A DNA stretch of 40,460 nt from a virus. This document shows, piece after piece, positions 14,204 through 20,890 of this stretch. The position numbers were made by a program, and so were the translations under genes. How positions within the stretch are numbered: the first letter of the stretch is position 1; each line of letters opens with the position of its first letter. The stretch spans positions 1 through 40,460 of IMG/VR virus record IMGVR_UViG_3300047550_004626; one strand, 5' to 3'. The notes under the pieces were generated by a model. That model did no database searches and had not been told where the DNA came from. It saw nothing but the letters and a program-made list of their open reading frames with translations.

Positions 14204-14422
14204 ATGAATACAATCCTTCCATGGATTATTGTCGCAATGACATTGACATCCTCCGTCTTAATCATGAATTTTAGGCGTGAAGGTTGGCTTGTCGGATTCT
14301 GTGCCTCATTTCTTGGAATGACTCATTTTACGTTAACAAATCAAATAGCCATGTGCACATTAAATGCAATATATGTCATTATCAATGTGCATGGTTATCT
14401 AAAATGGAAAAAGATCAAGTAA
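14204..14422 (+). CDS. Small integral membrane protein, three predicted TM segments
   Basis: 72 residues with hydrophobic stretches at about 4-20, 28-42 and 46-63 and a basic end (LKWKKIK). The last segment (IYVIINVHGYLKWKK) resembles the G-Y-x-x-W-K end of PnuC-type nicotinamide-riboside transporters, so a half-size PnuC-like or holin-like membrane protein is possible. Neither is firm. The start abuts the previous stop. Confidence 0.72.
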   Translation: MNTILPWIIVAMTLTSSVLIMNFRREGWLVGFCASFLGMTHFTLTNQIAMCTLNAIYVIINVHGYLKWKKIK

Positions 14423-14428
14423 TAGACA

Positions 14429-14587
14429 ATGACTACTTCAAATGCTCCACAGTATGGCAAAGGTTCCAAGCCTCGTCCATTTTCCATAAAGTACACTGAA
14501 TTCGATCAGCGTTGGAATGCGATCTTCAATAAGAAGCAGAAGAAGCCCAAGATATCTCATCCGGCAAAGACATTGCCAGAACCTTGA
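14429..14587 (+). CDS. Small phage protein (GKGSKPRPF type), 52 aa
   Basis: ATG 14429. The product contains Y-G-K-G-S-K-P-R-P-F, K-Y-T-E-F-D-Q-R-W-N-A-I-F and a Lys-rich tail. This matches a small phage family with the layout G-x-G-D-K-P-R-P...Y...W-x-x-I-F that I recognise from many tailed phages. Function unknown. It overlaps the PAAR gene tail-to-tail by 31 nt. Confidence 0.72.
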   Translation: MTTSNAPQYGKGSKPRPFSIKYTEFDQRWNAIFNKKQKKPKISHPAKTLPEP

Positions 14588-14847
14588 GCGATCGATGCTC
14601 CACAATTAATCTGATCACCAATTCGGGCGATCGGATCATTATCAATATAAACCGTTCCAGAACCTCCAATGGTTGTACGATTTGTATGAATAGTAGATCC
14701 ACACCTGTGTTCTTCCCAAGTATCGTTTTTGCAATGCACTTTTATATTATTACAATATACTTCCTTAATATTTGCTCCAGTTGATGGTCTAGAGGGTAAG
14801 CATCCATCACCGGTACATTTGTCTCCTAATCTGGTTACGGCTGGCAT
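14557..14847 (-). CDS. PAAR-domain spike-tip protein (T4 gp5.4-like)
   Basis: 96 residues: M-P-A-V-T-R-L-G-D-K-C-T-G at the N-terminus, three beta repeats, H-C and C-G-S pairs, then A-R-I-G-D-Q-I-N-C-G and N-V-F-A-G at the end. This is the PAAR layout: a small cone whose His/Cys bind a metal ion and which caps the tip of the tail spike formed by gp5. It is transcribed opposite to the early genes around it, with a structural-looking gene 3 nt upstream. The late promoter at 15438 probably drives both. Confidence 0.92.
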   Translation of the reverse strand: MPAVTRLGDKCTGDGCLPSRPSTGANIKEVYCNNIKVHCKNDTWEEHRCGSTIHTNRTTIGGSGTVYIDNDPIARIGDQINCGASIAQGSGNVFAG

Positions 14848-14850
14848 AGA

Positions 14851-15429
14851 TTAAACGTATTGATTAAGTGGTGTGGTATTCCATCCCGGATAGTTGTCCT
14901 TCTGAACTTGTATAGACGCAGAATGTGAAGTGATCGTCGTTGTCGAAGGATACGTTGTACTCCATCTCCAGACCGCATATACCGTATCGTGCACTCTGGG
15001 TACAAAAGAATACATAGCATAGCTTGTCGTATTCGATGCATACGAAGTCAATGAACCAGTATACACAAGCTTCGTATCAGGTTTAAGATCAGAACCGTCT
15101 GGTCTCTTCACGGCTAATATCTCAGATTCAAGATTATCTGCAAATGTCACGGATGTAAAGACGACATTCCATGTATATGTGTACGAGGGCGAAGAACCGC
15201 CTCGTGTTGAGGAAGTCGTAATATTATAAGATACCAATGAAGAAGTAGTAGAAATATCTAGACGAGATCCGGTGCCATTCGAATCTAGATAAAATCCTTC
15301 TAAATATGGAAGTGTAGGAAATGAATAATGATCATTAGCTGAAGAGACACCCGTTCTAGTTTGCGTAATTGTACTTCCTATAGACGTAGCTTTTCCTTCA
15401 TAAGCAATTGTACTTATATTGGTATGCAT
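14851..15429 (-). CDS. Putative virion protein upstream of PAAR gene
   Basis: 192 residues, Ser/Thr-rich and beta-strand-rich (SYNITTSSTRGG, YTYTWNVVFTSVTF), ending W-N-T-T-P-L-N-Q-Y-V. No enzyme motif. A late promoter precedes it, and it is followed by the PAAR gene after 3 nt, so it is most likely a tail, baseplate or capsid surface protein. I cannot name it. Confidence 0.78.
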   Translation of the reverse strand: MHTNISTIAYEGKATSIGSTITQTRTGVSSANDHYSFPTLPYLEGFYLDSNGTGSRLDISTTSSLVSYNITTSSTRGGSSPSYTYTWNVVFTSVTFADNLESEILAVKRPDGSDLKPDTKLVYTGSLTSYASNTTSYAMYSFVPRVHDTVYAVWRWSTTYPSTTTITSHSASIQVQKDNYPGWNTTPLNQYV

Positions 15430-15437
15430 CTCTACAC

Positions 15438-15445
15438 TATTTATG
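15438..15445 (-). promoter_or_regulatory. T4-type late promoter element, variant CATAAATA
   Basis: On the minus strand CATAAATAG lies 8 nt upstream of the ATG at 15429. It is well placed for the structural/PAAR pair. Confidence 0.5.
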
Positions 15446-15749
15446 ATACATATCGATATATTCTCTTTGTAATTATTATCAACTATTTTACGATATGAGC
15501 TCTTTTGTACCTCTAATTCTGTATAGATAAATACAGTATCTCTTCAAGGCAAGCTTCTGAAAAACAAAAACAAGGAATAAAGAAGGCAGAAAGTCAGAAG
15601 GAAAAAAGAAGCAAATAAAGGAAATATACCTGACCTTGATAATCCAATACACACCAGATAGAACAGAAATAAAGAGAGATATGCTCACACACCATTAAGG
15701 TAAGCTTTGTAATTATGTCATAAAAAGAAGTATACAAAGCTGAAAACAT

Positions 15750-15771
15750 ATGTTAGATTGCCGTCTAACAT
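15750..15771 (+). other. Perfect RNA hairpin in the leader of the 15793 gene
   Basis: ATGTTAGA (15750-15757), loop TTGCCG, TCTAACAT (15764-15771). There is no T tract, so it is not a terminator. It lies 21 nt before the ATG at 15793 and could be a protein-binding or mRNA-stability element. Confidence 0.55.
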
Positions 15772-15792
15772 GAATGAACTTATAACTACATT

Positions 15793-16071
15793 ATGAAATT
15801 GGACACTTATACTGACACAGAGCTTGAAAGATTTGCTCTACTTCAAAAACTCAGAGAGTCAGCCTTGACTCGCCTTGTCTTCGAAAAGACTGATGGTACT
15901 CTTCGACAAATGAATTGCACACTCAAAGATGGCGCATATCCAGCCCTAAAACAGAGAGATTTAATGGAGCAAATTCAGCCTCGTAATCCCAATGTGTTAT
16001 GTGTATATGATCTTGATAAGAACGCATGGAGATCTTTCCGTCTGAATTCCATAAAGAGTGTTGCTTGGTAA
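15793..16071 (+). CDS. DUF2693-like phage protein
   Basis: 92 residues. L-R-E-S-A-L-T-R-L-V-F-E-K-T-D-G-T-L-R-Q-M-N-C-T-L followed by N-V-L-C-V-Y-D-L-x-x-N-A-W-R-S-F-R-L is the small beta-rich DUF2693 pattern, well known from T4-like phages. It probably acts as a small nucleic-acid or protein-binding regulator. It precedes the gp33-like gene by 1 nt and so belongs to the gp33/59/32 unit. Confidence 0.85.
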   Translation: MKLDTYTDTELERFALLQKLRESALTRLVFEKTDGTLRQMNCTLKDGAYPALKQRDLMEQIQPRNPNVLCVYDLDKNAWRSFRLNSIKSVAW

Positions 16072-16072
16072 T

Positions 16073-16333
16073 ATGATTATGACATCTAGAACACTTCGTG
16101 ATATTCCAATTTTGAATAAGCGTACGTTGGCCGAACGCGTTGAGCTCCTTGTTAGAAAGGAAAATATGCGCTATTCTGAAGCCATTATTCACATCTGCGA
16201 TGAACTAGGCCTCGATCCTGTTGATCTTAAAGACATGATAATCACTTCTCCACTCAAGTCGAAAATCGAAAATCAATCAATTCAACTCAATACGGTCTAT
16301 GGCAAAAAACGTTTAACAACCGCTACACTATAA
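16073..16333 (+). CDS. 33: Late-transcription co-activator, gp33-like
   Basis: ATG 16073 (second ATG at 16079) gives 86 residues. The core L-A-E-R-V-E-L-L-V-R...R-Y-S-E-A-I-I-H-I-C-D-E-L-G-L-D-P-x-D-L-K-D, followed by P-L-K-S-K-I-E-N-Q, matches the short gp33-type proteins of T4-like phages. In T4, gp33 binds RNA polymerase and connects it to the sliding clamp for late transcription from TATAAATA promoters, elements that recur in this window. Order gp33, small gene, gp59, gp32 matches T4. The assignment is by pattern and context. Confidence 0.78.
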   Translation: MIMTSRTLRDIPILNKRTLAERVELLVRKENMRYSEAIIHICDELGLDPVDLKDMIITSPLKSKIENQSIQLNTVYGKKRLTTATL

Positions 16334-16334
16334 T

Positions 16335-16664
16335 ATGAATAATCAAACATACGCAAACTCCGACATGGATCCAGCCGATAGAGCTCTGATTCAATCTTAT
16401 GTCGAGAAATACATCAATACTGGTGTTCAGCCTACCGAAAAAGACAAGGTTCAAATGCTTGAACTGACTAAAAAGTATAACATCAAGATCAACAATAATC
16501 CTCGCCCTATCTTATCCAGAGCCATTCGTATTCATCGAAATCAAACTGATGAGAACGGTCGAATCATTCCATACGTTCGTCAAGAAGCTAAAAAGGCATC
16601 TCAAGGGGCTATGAAGAAAGAATTGGCTCGTCTGAGGAAACAAGACAATCGTGACAATCGCTGA
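16335..16664 (+). CDS. Phage protein between gp33-like and gp59
   Basis: 109 residues, strongly basic C-terminal half (QEAKKASQGAMKKELARLRKQDNRDNR) and a K-K-Y-N-I-K-I-N segment in the middle. Sits where T4 carries dsbA between rnh and 33, but no similarity to it is visible. DNA binding is plausible from charge alone. Its end overlaps the gp59 GTG start by 14 nt. Confidence 0.72.
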   Translation: MNNQTYANSDMDPADRALIQSYVEKYINTGVQPTEKDKVQMLELTKKYNIKINNNPRPILSRAIRIHRNQTDENGRIIPYVRQEAKKASQGAMKKELARLRKQDNRDNR

Positions 16665-17262
16665 GAAGATAGCGCCTCTTCAGGCATGGCATATTGCCAC
16701 GTCCATTCGTCTTCATTTCGAAGACAAACTTGATGCGGTCAAGTACCGCTTTAAGATGGCAAGTTTGACTCAGAAGGCTTTCGAGATTCGAAAAGATCGA
16801 TATCATTTCGAGAAGTTGTCTCGCAAGCATTCAGATTTGAATGACGCTATATGGTATTGTGTGGCAAACGTATTGGCCGGCAATAAGTGGATTGGTGATA
16901 TGAACGAAGAGCCTTTTATTGAATTAAAGGCATATCATGAATCGATGAAGTACCGCTTTGAACAAGAGCTAAAGGTAATTCGGGATAAGCATGGTAATGT
17001 ATTCGATGAATTGATGAAAGGTTCAGATCGTCCTCCTAGAATATTGATGGCCTATGTGGCTTCAGAGGTTTCAATTCATGCTCTGAGTATCATTCAATGC
17101 CTGACAGGATTCCTGAATAATGAGATGAAAAATGTCTCAGATCCGCTTGGATTGTGGAATGAACATGCAATTCGTGTCAAAAAATATGCTCAGATTCTAT
17201 CACGCGATTTGCATGTGCCAGCATATCGCGATATCGTAATTTCGGTATTTACATCCACATAA
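16651..17262 (+). CDS. 59: gp59-like helicase loader
   Basis: 203 residues (T4 gp59 has 217). GTG start at 16651, overlapping the previous gene. Signature elements: R-L-H-F-x-x-x-x-D-A-V-K-Y, A-F-E-I-R-K-D-R-Y-H-F-E-K-L-S-R-K, a W-I-G-D strand and a two-lobed helical body. gp59 binds fork DNA and gp32 and loads the gp41 helicase, and it lies directly before gp32, as expected for partners. Confidence 0.9.
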   Translation: MTIAEKIAPLQAWHIATSIRLHFEDKLDAVKYRFKMASLTQKAFEIRKDRYHFEKLSRKHSDLNDAIWYCVANVLAGNKWIGDMNEEPFIELKAYHESMKYRFEQELKVIRDKHGNVFDELMKGSDRPPRILMAYVASEVSIHALSIIQCLTGFLNNEMKNVSDPLGLWNEHAIRVKKYAQILSRDLHVPAYRDIVISVFTST

Positions 17263-17275
17263 TCCGTGATAGTAT
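17248..17275 (+). promoter_or_regulatory. Sigma70-like promoter of the gp32 gene
   Basis: TTTACA (17248-17253), 16-nt spacer, TAGTAT (17270-17275), inside and just after the gp59 end. The 16-nt spacing matches the copies at 6146 and 11476. An alternative -10 is TATACA at 17273. Confidence 0.55.
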
Positions 17276-17280
17276 ACATA

Positions 17281-17342
17281 TAGTTGCAGTTGAGAACAAT
17301 ATTCAACTACACGAACAATACAAACAAACAAAATAAACATAC
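17281..17342 (+). promoter_or_regulatory. Structured gp32 mRNA leader, candidate autoregulatory operator
   Basis: Two alternative stems: TAGTTG (17281-17286) with CAACTA (17304-17309), or GTTGA (17289-17293) with TCAAC (17303-17307). Then about 30 nt of unstructured A/C-rich sequence up to the ATG with no Shine-Dalgarno. T4 gene 32 mRNA is repressed by gp32, which nucleates at a 5' fold and spreads over an unstructured start region; this layout is similar. Inference only. Confidence 0.5.
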
Positions 17343-18260
17343 ATGTCATTCGAAACATTAAAACAAAATCGTACGGCCTCCATGAGCAAACTTCTTGCGG
17401 CGGCTGATAAACTTAAGACATCGACCTCATATGAAGTCGATGATCGCTTCTGGTCACCTACGGTTGATAAAGCCGGAAATGGTTACGCGGTCATTCGTTT
17501 TCTTCCAGCCAAAGGTGAGGATGTTTCTTGGATTCGTTATTGGGATCATGGATTCAAAGGTTCTACCGGCCGTTGGTATATTGAAAACTCCTTGACTTCG
17601 ATTGGCCAGCAAGATCCGGTATCCGAACTTAATACCAAGCTTTGGAATACCAGTACGGATGATAATTCGCCGGAACGTAAGCAGGCTCGTAATCAGAAAC
17701 GTCGTCTTCATTATGTGTCCAATATCTTGGTCATTGCCGATCCGGGTAATCCGGCCAATGAAGGAAAAACGTTTCTTTTCAAGTTTGGTAAGAAGATCTG
17801 GGATAAGATTGACGATTTGATGCATCCTCAGTTTCCGGGTGAACAGCCTATCAATCCATTTGATTTCTGGGGCGGTGCCAACTTTAAGCTCAAGATTCGT
17901 AATGTTGAAGGCTATCGCAATTACGACAAATCTGAATTCGAAGCGGCTTCTCAACTCTTCGAAGGTAATGATGACAAGCTTAAAGCCTTATATGAAAAGC
18001 TGCAACCGCTCCAACCCTTCCTTGATCCGAAGAACTTTAAGTCTTATGCGGATCTTAAGAAGAAGCTGATTGAGGTGCTTGGTTCTGATTCTGTCAATGG
18101 TCCTATCACGGCTGAAGACGTTCCAGCGCCTACTCCTTATCGCTCTGAGCCTACTCCGGATGTTGGAGCTACGGATGAAGGAGCACTGACAGAATCTGAC
18201 GATGATGAAACTCCAAGTGGTAAAGATATTTCGTATTTTGCTAAGTTAGCTCAGAGCTAA
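17343..18260 (+). CDS. 32: Single-stranded DNA-binding protein, gp32-like
   Basis: 305 residues (T4 gp32 has 301). Coats ssDNA in replication, recombination and repair. Visible: a basic N-terminal motif (KQNRTASMSKL) for cooperative binding, R-R-L-H-Y-V-S-N-I-L-V-I-x-D-P, G-K-T-F-L-F-K-F-G-K-K-I-W-D-K-I, N-P-F-D-F-W-G-G-A-N-F-K-L-K-I-R and N-Y-D-K-S-E-F. The C-terminal tail is acidic (ESDDDET) for partner binding. The zinc ligands of T4 gp32 (H64, C77, C87, C90) are not retained: the protein contains no Cys at all. Confidence 0.95.
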   Translation: MSFETLKQNRTASMSKLLAAADKLKTSTSYEVDDRFWSPTVDKAGNGYAVIRFLPAKGEDVSWIRYWDHGFKGSTGRWYIENSLTSIGQQDPVSELNTKLWNTSTDDNSPERKQARNQKRRLHYVSNILVIADPGNPANEGKTFLFKFGKKIWDKIDDLMHPQFPGEQPINPFDFWGGANFKLKIRNVEGYRNYDKSEFEAASQLFEGNDDKLKALYEKLQPLQPFLDPKNFKSYADLKKKLIEVLGSDSVNGPITAEDVPAPTPYRSEPTPDVGATDEGALTESDDDETPSGKDISYFAKLAQS

Positions 18261-18285
18261 TCTAACGAATATCAATTAAATCACG

Positions 18286-18316
18286 AGCCTCGGAATGAAA
18301 ATTCCGAGGCTTTTTT
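18286..18316 (+). terminator. Rho-independent terminator after gp32
   Basis: Perfect 11-bp stem (AGCCTCGGAAT / ATTCCGAGGCT) with a stable GAAA tetraloop and a T6 tract. The tape-measure gene on the other strand ends at the T tract, so the two units converge here. Confidence 0.95.
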
Positions 18317-18317
18317 A

Positions 18318-19937
18318 TTAGATAGCCGGAGCCAGAATCAGAGCCATTGAACGATCTGGCATCCAATGATTATTCACAACCGTTGTAGATATCTTATTAG
18401 ACACTGGAGCTGATATATTCTTTCCACCAGCTGTCACGGTAGCAACGCCTCGTTGTGAGGAGAGACTCGCGGCTTCTTCATTGGCGACTGATAGTTCCGT
18501 GCCAGATTTGGATGGCATGTCTCTGATAGCCGCATTGATTCTCTCTAAAGCATTAGCTGTTTTTTCCAATTTGTCACCGGCTTCGGCTAACTTCAATATC
18601 TGATCAATTGGACTTGTACCGGTAACTTTGCCAATCAAACCACCAATGGCTCCGCCAATGCCAGATGCAACTGAAGCATAAGAGAATGCTACCAATGCGG
18701 CAGATATCGCCGCAATCCCCGCGGCGGCTTTGAATAGACCATCTGATTCATCGGCCAGCTTTATTAGTTGTGAGACTCCTTCGACGGCAGATTCCACCAT
18801 CATTTTGAAGCCCTTGGCCAGATACATGACACCTTTGCCTGCCCATTCTGCGGCTTTGCCAAATGTCATCAAAGTCAATCCTAATGCGGCCAGGCCGGCT
18901 ATGCCAACCCAAAATAATGGATTTGCCGCGGCCTGACCAATAGCCGTGACAAACATGCCAATTGCACGGCCTGCTCCAGATGCGGCTCTCTGTAAAACTT
19001 GGACACCTTTATCTAAAGGCCCGGCCAATTCTGACATTGTCTTAAAGGCGCCACCAAATATTTTCATCATGAAGACACCAAAGATGATGCTTCCCCATTT
19101 TACATTGCTAAATTCGACTAATGCTGAAACGAATTTGTGAAATGATTCAATTGTATTTTGAGCAGTTTTGGTACCAATTGTATTTCCAAGTGATTGAACC
19201 GCTTTACCAAATCCTGTAAAGAGAGGAGATATTATTCGAAGAACCACCAAACCTAATGTGACAGCCCCCCATGGTATCTCTCCGAAACTTTTGAAAGCCA
19301 TAGACAGCGTATTAAAAGCTTCAAATCCCTTGGCGCAACTTTGCAAACCATTCAAAGCCTTGCCGACTTCATCAAATCCCTTGGCTGATTTTTTAATAAG
19401 CCAAGGCAATACGGACATCATGGTAAATCCCAATGTCACACGCGCCCAACTAATCTCGCTAAATGTCTTTAGAGATTCTGATAGAACATTAAAAGCATTA
19501 AAGTTGTCTGAATGCTCATCTAAGTCTTTAACGGCTTTAGTAAATGCTTTAAGGCCTGGAATGGCAGATTTGATTGTTTGACTAATATGACTCAATTCAT
19601 TAAAGCCAAAGGATATGGCATTCCAATCAATATCCGCAAATCTATTGAGTGATGAACCAAGGACACCTAAAGCTTGTATATCTTTACCAGAAGCACCAAG
19701 ACCCTTAAAGGATGTTAATATATTCTTGAATGGATCATCTTTGATTGAATCGGCGAAATTTTTAAGACCCTCAGCCGCGCCTTTGCCAAATATGTTCCAA
19801 TCAATCTTTGAAAATTGACTTAATCCATGAGCAATATCGCTGAATTGCTTTGCGCCAGGTAATTCTTTAAGCTTATCTCCTGTTTCGTTTAAAGCATCTA
19901 TTATGGCTTTAATGTTTTCTTTAATATCGCCTGGCAT
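18318..19937 (-). CDS. Tail tape measure protein
   Basis: 539 residues. Repeated unit of about 60 residues over the N-terminal two thirds (forms of L-x-x-F-S-E-I-S-W-x-x-V-x-L-G-F at four to five positions), then strongly hydrophobic segments (VGIAGLAALGLTLMTFG; GIAAISAALVAFSYASVASGIGG) and a Ser/Ala-rich C-terminus. This is how tape measure proteins look: helical repeats lining the tube and a membrane-active stretch released at infection. It directly follows the gp26/gp51 pair on the minus strand, the classic place for a tape measure gene after its assembly chaperones. Late promoter at 19951. Confidence 0.85.
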   Translation of the reverse strand: MPGDIKENIKAIIDALNETGDKLKELPGAKQFSDIAHGLSQFSKIDWNIFGKGAAEGLKNFADSIKDDPFKNILTSFKGLGASGKDIQALGVLGSSLNRFADIDWNAISFGFNELSHISQTIKSAIPGLKAFTKAVKDLDEHSDNFNAFNVLSESLKTFSEISWARVTLGFTMMSVLPWLIKKSAKGFDEVGKALNGLQSCAKGFEAFNTLSMAFKSFGEIPWGAVTLGLVVLRIISPLFTGFGKAVQSLGNTIGTKTAQNTIESFHKFVSALVEFSNVKWGSIIFGVFMMKIFGGAFKTMSELAGPLDKGVQVLQRAASGAGRAIGMFVTAIGQAAANPLFWVGIAGLAALGLTLMTFGKAAEWAGKGVMYLAKGFKMMVESAVEGVSQLIKLADESDGLFKAAAGIAAISAALVAFSYASVASGIGGAIGGLIGKVTGTSPIDQILKLAEAGDKLEKTANALERINAAIRDMPSKSGTELSVANEEAASLSSQRGVATVTAGGKNISAPVSNKISTTVVNNHWMPDRSMALILAPAI

Positions 19938-19942
19938 AAATT

Positions 19943-20089
19943 CTATTTTCTATTTATAGCATCGATATCTTGTTTATGCCTTTCATTCTCCTTTTTGACA
20001 TGGTCGATCAGCAAGGATACATAGATATCCCTCTCCCACGGCAACATGTCATTTAGTTCGGTCAGACTATATCCATGCCGCTGAGCCAT
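19943..20089 (-). CDS. 51: gp51-like baseplate hub/tail assembly protein, probably made by frameshift
   Basis: Minimum form 48 residues from ATG 20089, beginning MAQRHGYSLT, with the core M-L-P-W-E-R-D-I-Y-V-S-L-L-I-D-H and a charged tail. The same frame is open upstream to 20143 (18 more codons encoding H-Y-I-T-N-F-E before the Met) with no ATG, GTG or TTG, although the family pattern appears to include that part. It overlaps the end of the gp26-like gene in the -1 frame behind a slippery heptamer, so a gp26-gp51 fusion may be the main product. Stop 5 nt before the tape-measure start. Confidence 0.75.
   Translation of the reverse strand: MAQRHGYSLTELNDMLPWERDIYVSLLIDHVKKENERHKQDIDAINRK
19951..19958 (-). 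promoter_or_regulatory. T4-type late promoter, TATAAATA
   Basis: On the minus strand, TATAAATAG lies inside the 3' end of the gp51-like frame, 13 nt upstream of the tape-measure ATG (19937). Confidence 0.6.
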
Positions 20090-20136
20090 TTCAAAATTTG
20101 TGATATAGTGATTACTCAGCGTATCGTGTGAGAGGC

Positions 20137-20859
20137 CTAGACGAAAAAACTTTGCAGGCCTTTAAGAGTCAGACTATGCTTCTTCTTACACTTAGGACAG
20201 GTATAATTGACTACTTTGGATAATTGTGGTTGAGTCTCAATATAGCTCTGAATCTGCTTGACATGAGCCGCGGAAAGGGAATCCACGAATTTGGTCATAT
20301 CTGAGATGGAATAGTCCTCCGCACGATACACACCCTTGTCGTCATAGATTGTATCAATTGTGGCAATGATTGCATTGGTGATTCGCTGCCCTTTGTCATC
20401 GTCTTTAGTATTGGCATTCAACTTACCTAATGTGCGAACCGTGATAGGACGCAGAGTCATTCCAATGGTATTACTCAATTCAATCTTATTGGAAGTAAAA
20501 CCATTACCGGTCGAAACAGGCTCAATGGAATCCAGATCGATGTCCATTTCTATTTGACCAATGCAATCCTTTTCTTGGCATTTGAGTGTTATGGCAACAT
20601 TTTCGCCGACCGATTTGGCTCGAAGTTTAAGAAAAAGATATTCCAGATCCGTAGTGGTCAATTCATCTGGATTTACCTTATCAAAGGTGCATCCTCGAAT
20701 GATATCCTTTACGGCCATCATTATCTGTTTTTCATCCGCAGATTCAATCGCAATCATGAGGATCTTCTCCTCTTTGACACGATATGGCCGAATTTCGACG
20801 GTCTTTTTGGTTGACGGAATGGTTACGGTATACTTAGGTGTTTCGATTGTTGGTAGCAT
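20137..20859 (-). CDS. 26: gp26-like baseplate hub / tail assembly protein
   Basis: 240 residues. R-P-Y-R-V-K-E-E-K-I-L-M-I-A-I-E-S-A-D and the L-x-x-T-D-L-E-Y-L-F-L-K-L-R-A-K-S-V-G-E block are the gp26-type signature of T4-like phages. Four Cys form a split zinc site: C94/C99 and C221/C224 (C-P-K-C). The protein ends L-K-G-L-Q-S-F-F-V, encoded by A-GTT-TTT-TC-type sequence that carries a -1 slippery site. In T4 this protein takes part in hub assembly; here it precedes gp51-like and tape measure genes, the position of frameshifted tail chaperones in other phages. Confidence 0.87.
   Translation of the reverse strand: MLPTIETPKYTVTIPSTKKTVEIRPYRVKEEKILMIAIESADEKQIMMAVKDIIRGCTFDKVNPDELTTTDLEYLFLKLRAKSVGENVAITLKCQEKDCIGQIEMDIDLDSIEPVSTGNGFTSNKIELSNTIGMTLRPITVRTLGKLNANTKDDDKGQRITNAIIATIDTIYDDKGVYRAEDYSISDMTKFVDSLSAAHVKQIQSYIETQPQLSKVVNYTCPKCKKKHSLTLKGLQSFFV
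20143..20149 (-). promoter_or_regulatory. Candidate -1 programmed frameshift heptamer (T TTT TTC)
   Basis: In gp26 codon phase the sequence reads AGT TTT TTC GTC TAG, giving the canonical heptamer U-UUU-UUC. SD-like AAAGG (20163-20159) lies 9 nt upstream, the distance seen to stimulate -1 slippage in dnaX. Slippage enters the gp51-like frame at CGT (20143). Confidence 0.65.
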
Positions 20860-20890
20860 AATAAACTTTAATAATATGTATATGTGTTAA

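Larger units (their letters stand above)
15430..15792. other. 363-nt non-coding island between divergent units
   Basis: No convincing gene. The left end holds a minus-strand late promoter element. The middle (about 15555-15640) is a strongly purine-rich plus strand. The right end holds a weak promoter-like pair (TTTGTA 15706-15711, TATACA 15731-15736, 19-nt spacer) and a perfect hairpin at 15750-15771. A hydrophobic minus-strand frame (15488-15688, GTG start) exists, but its Phe/Leu/Ser composition follows from the polypurine tract. Confidence 0.6.

Noticed and set aside
15488-15688. 66-aa hydrophobic minus-strand frame as a membrane protein gene
   Set aside because: Starts at GTG, composition follows from the polypurine plus strand, and it has no coupling or clear start context.
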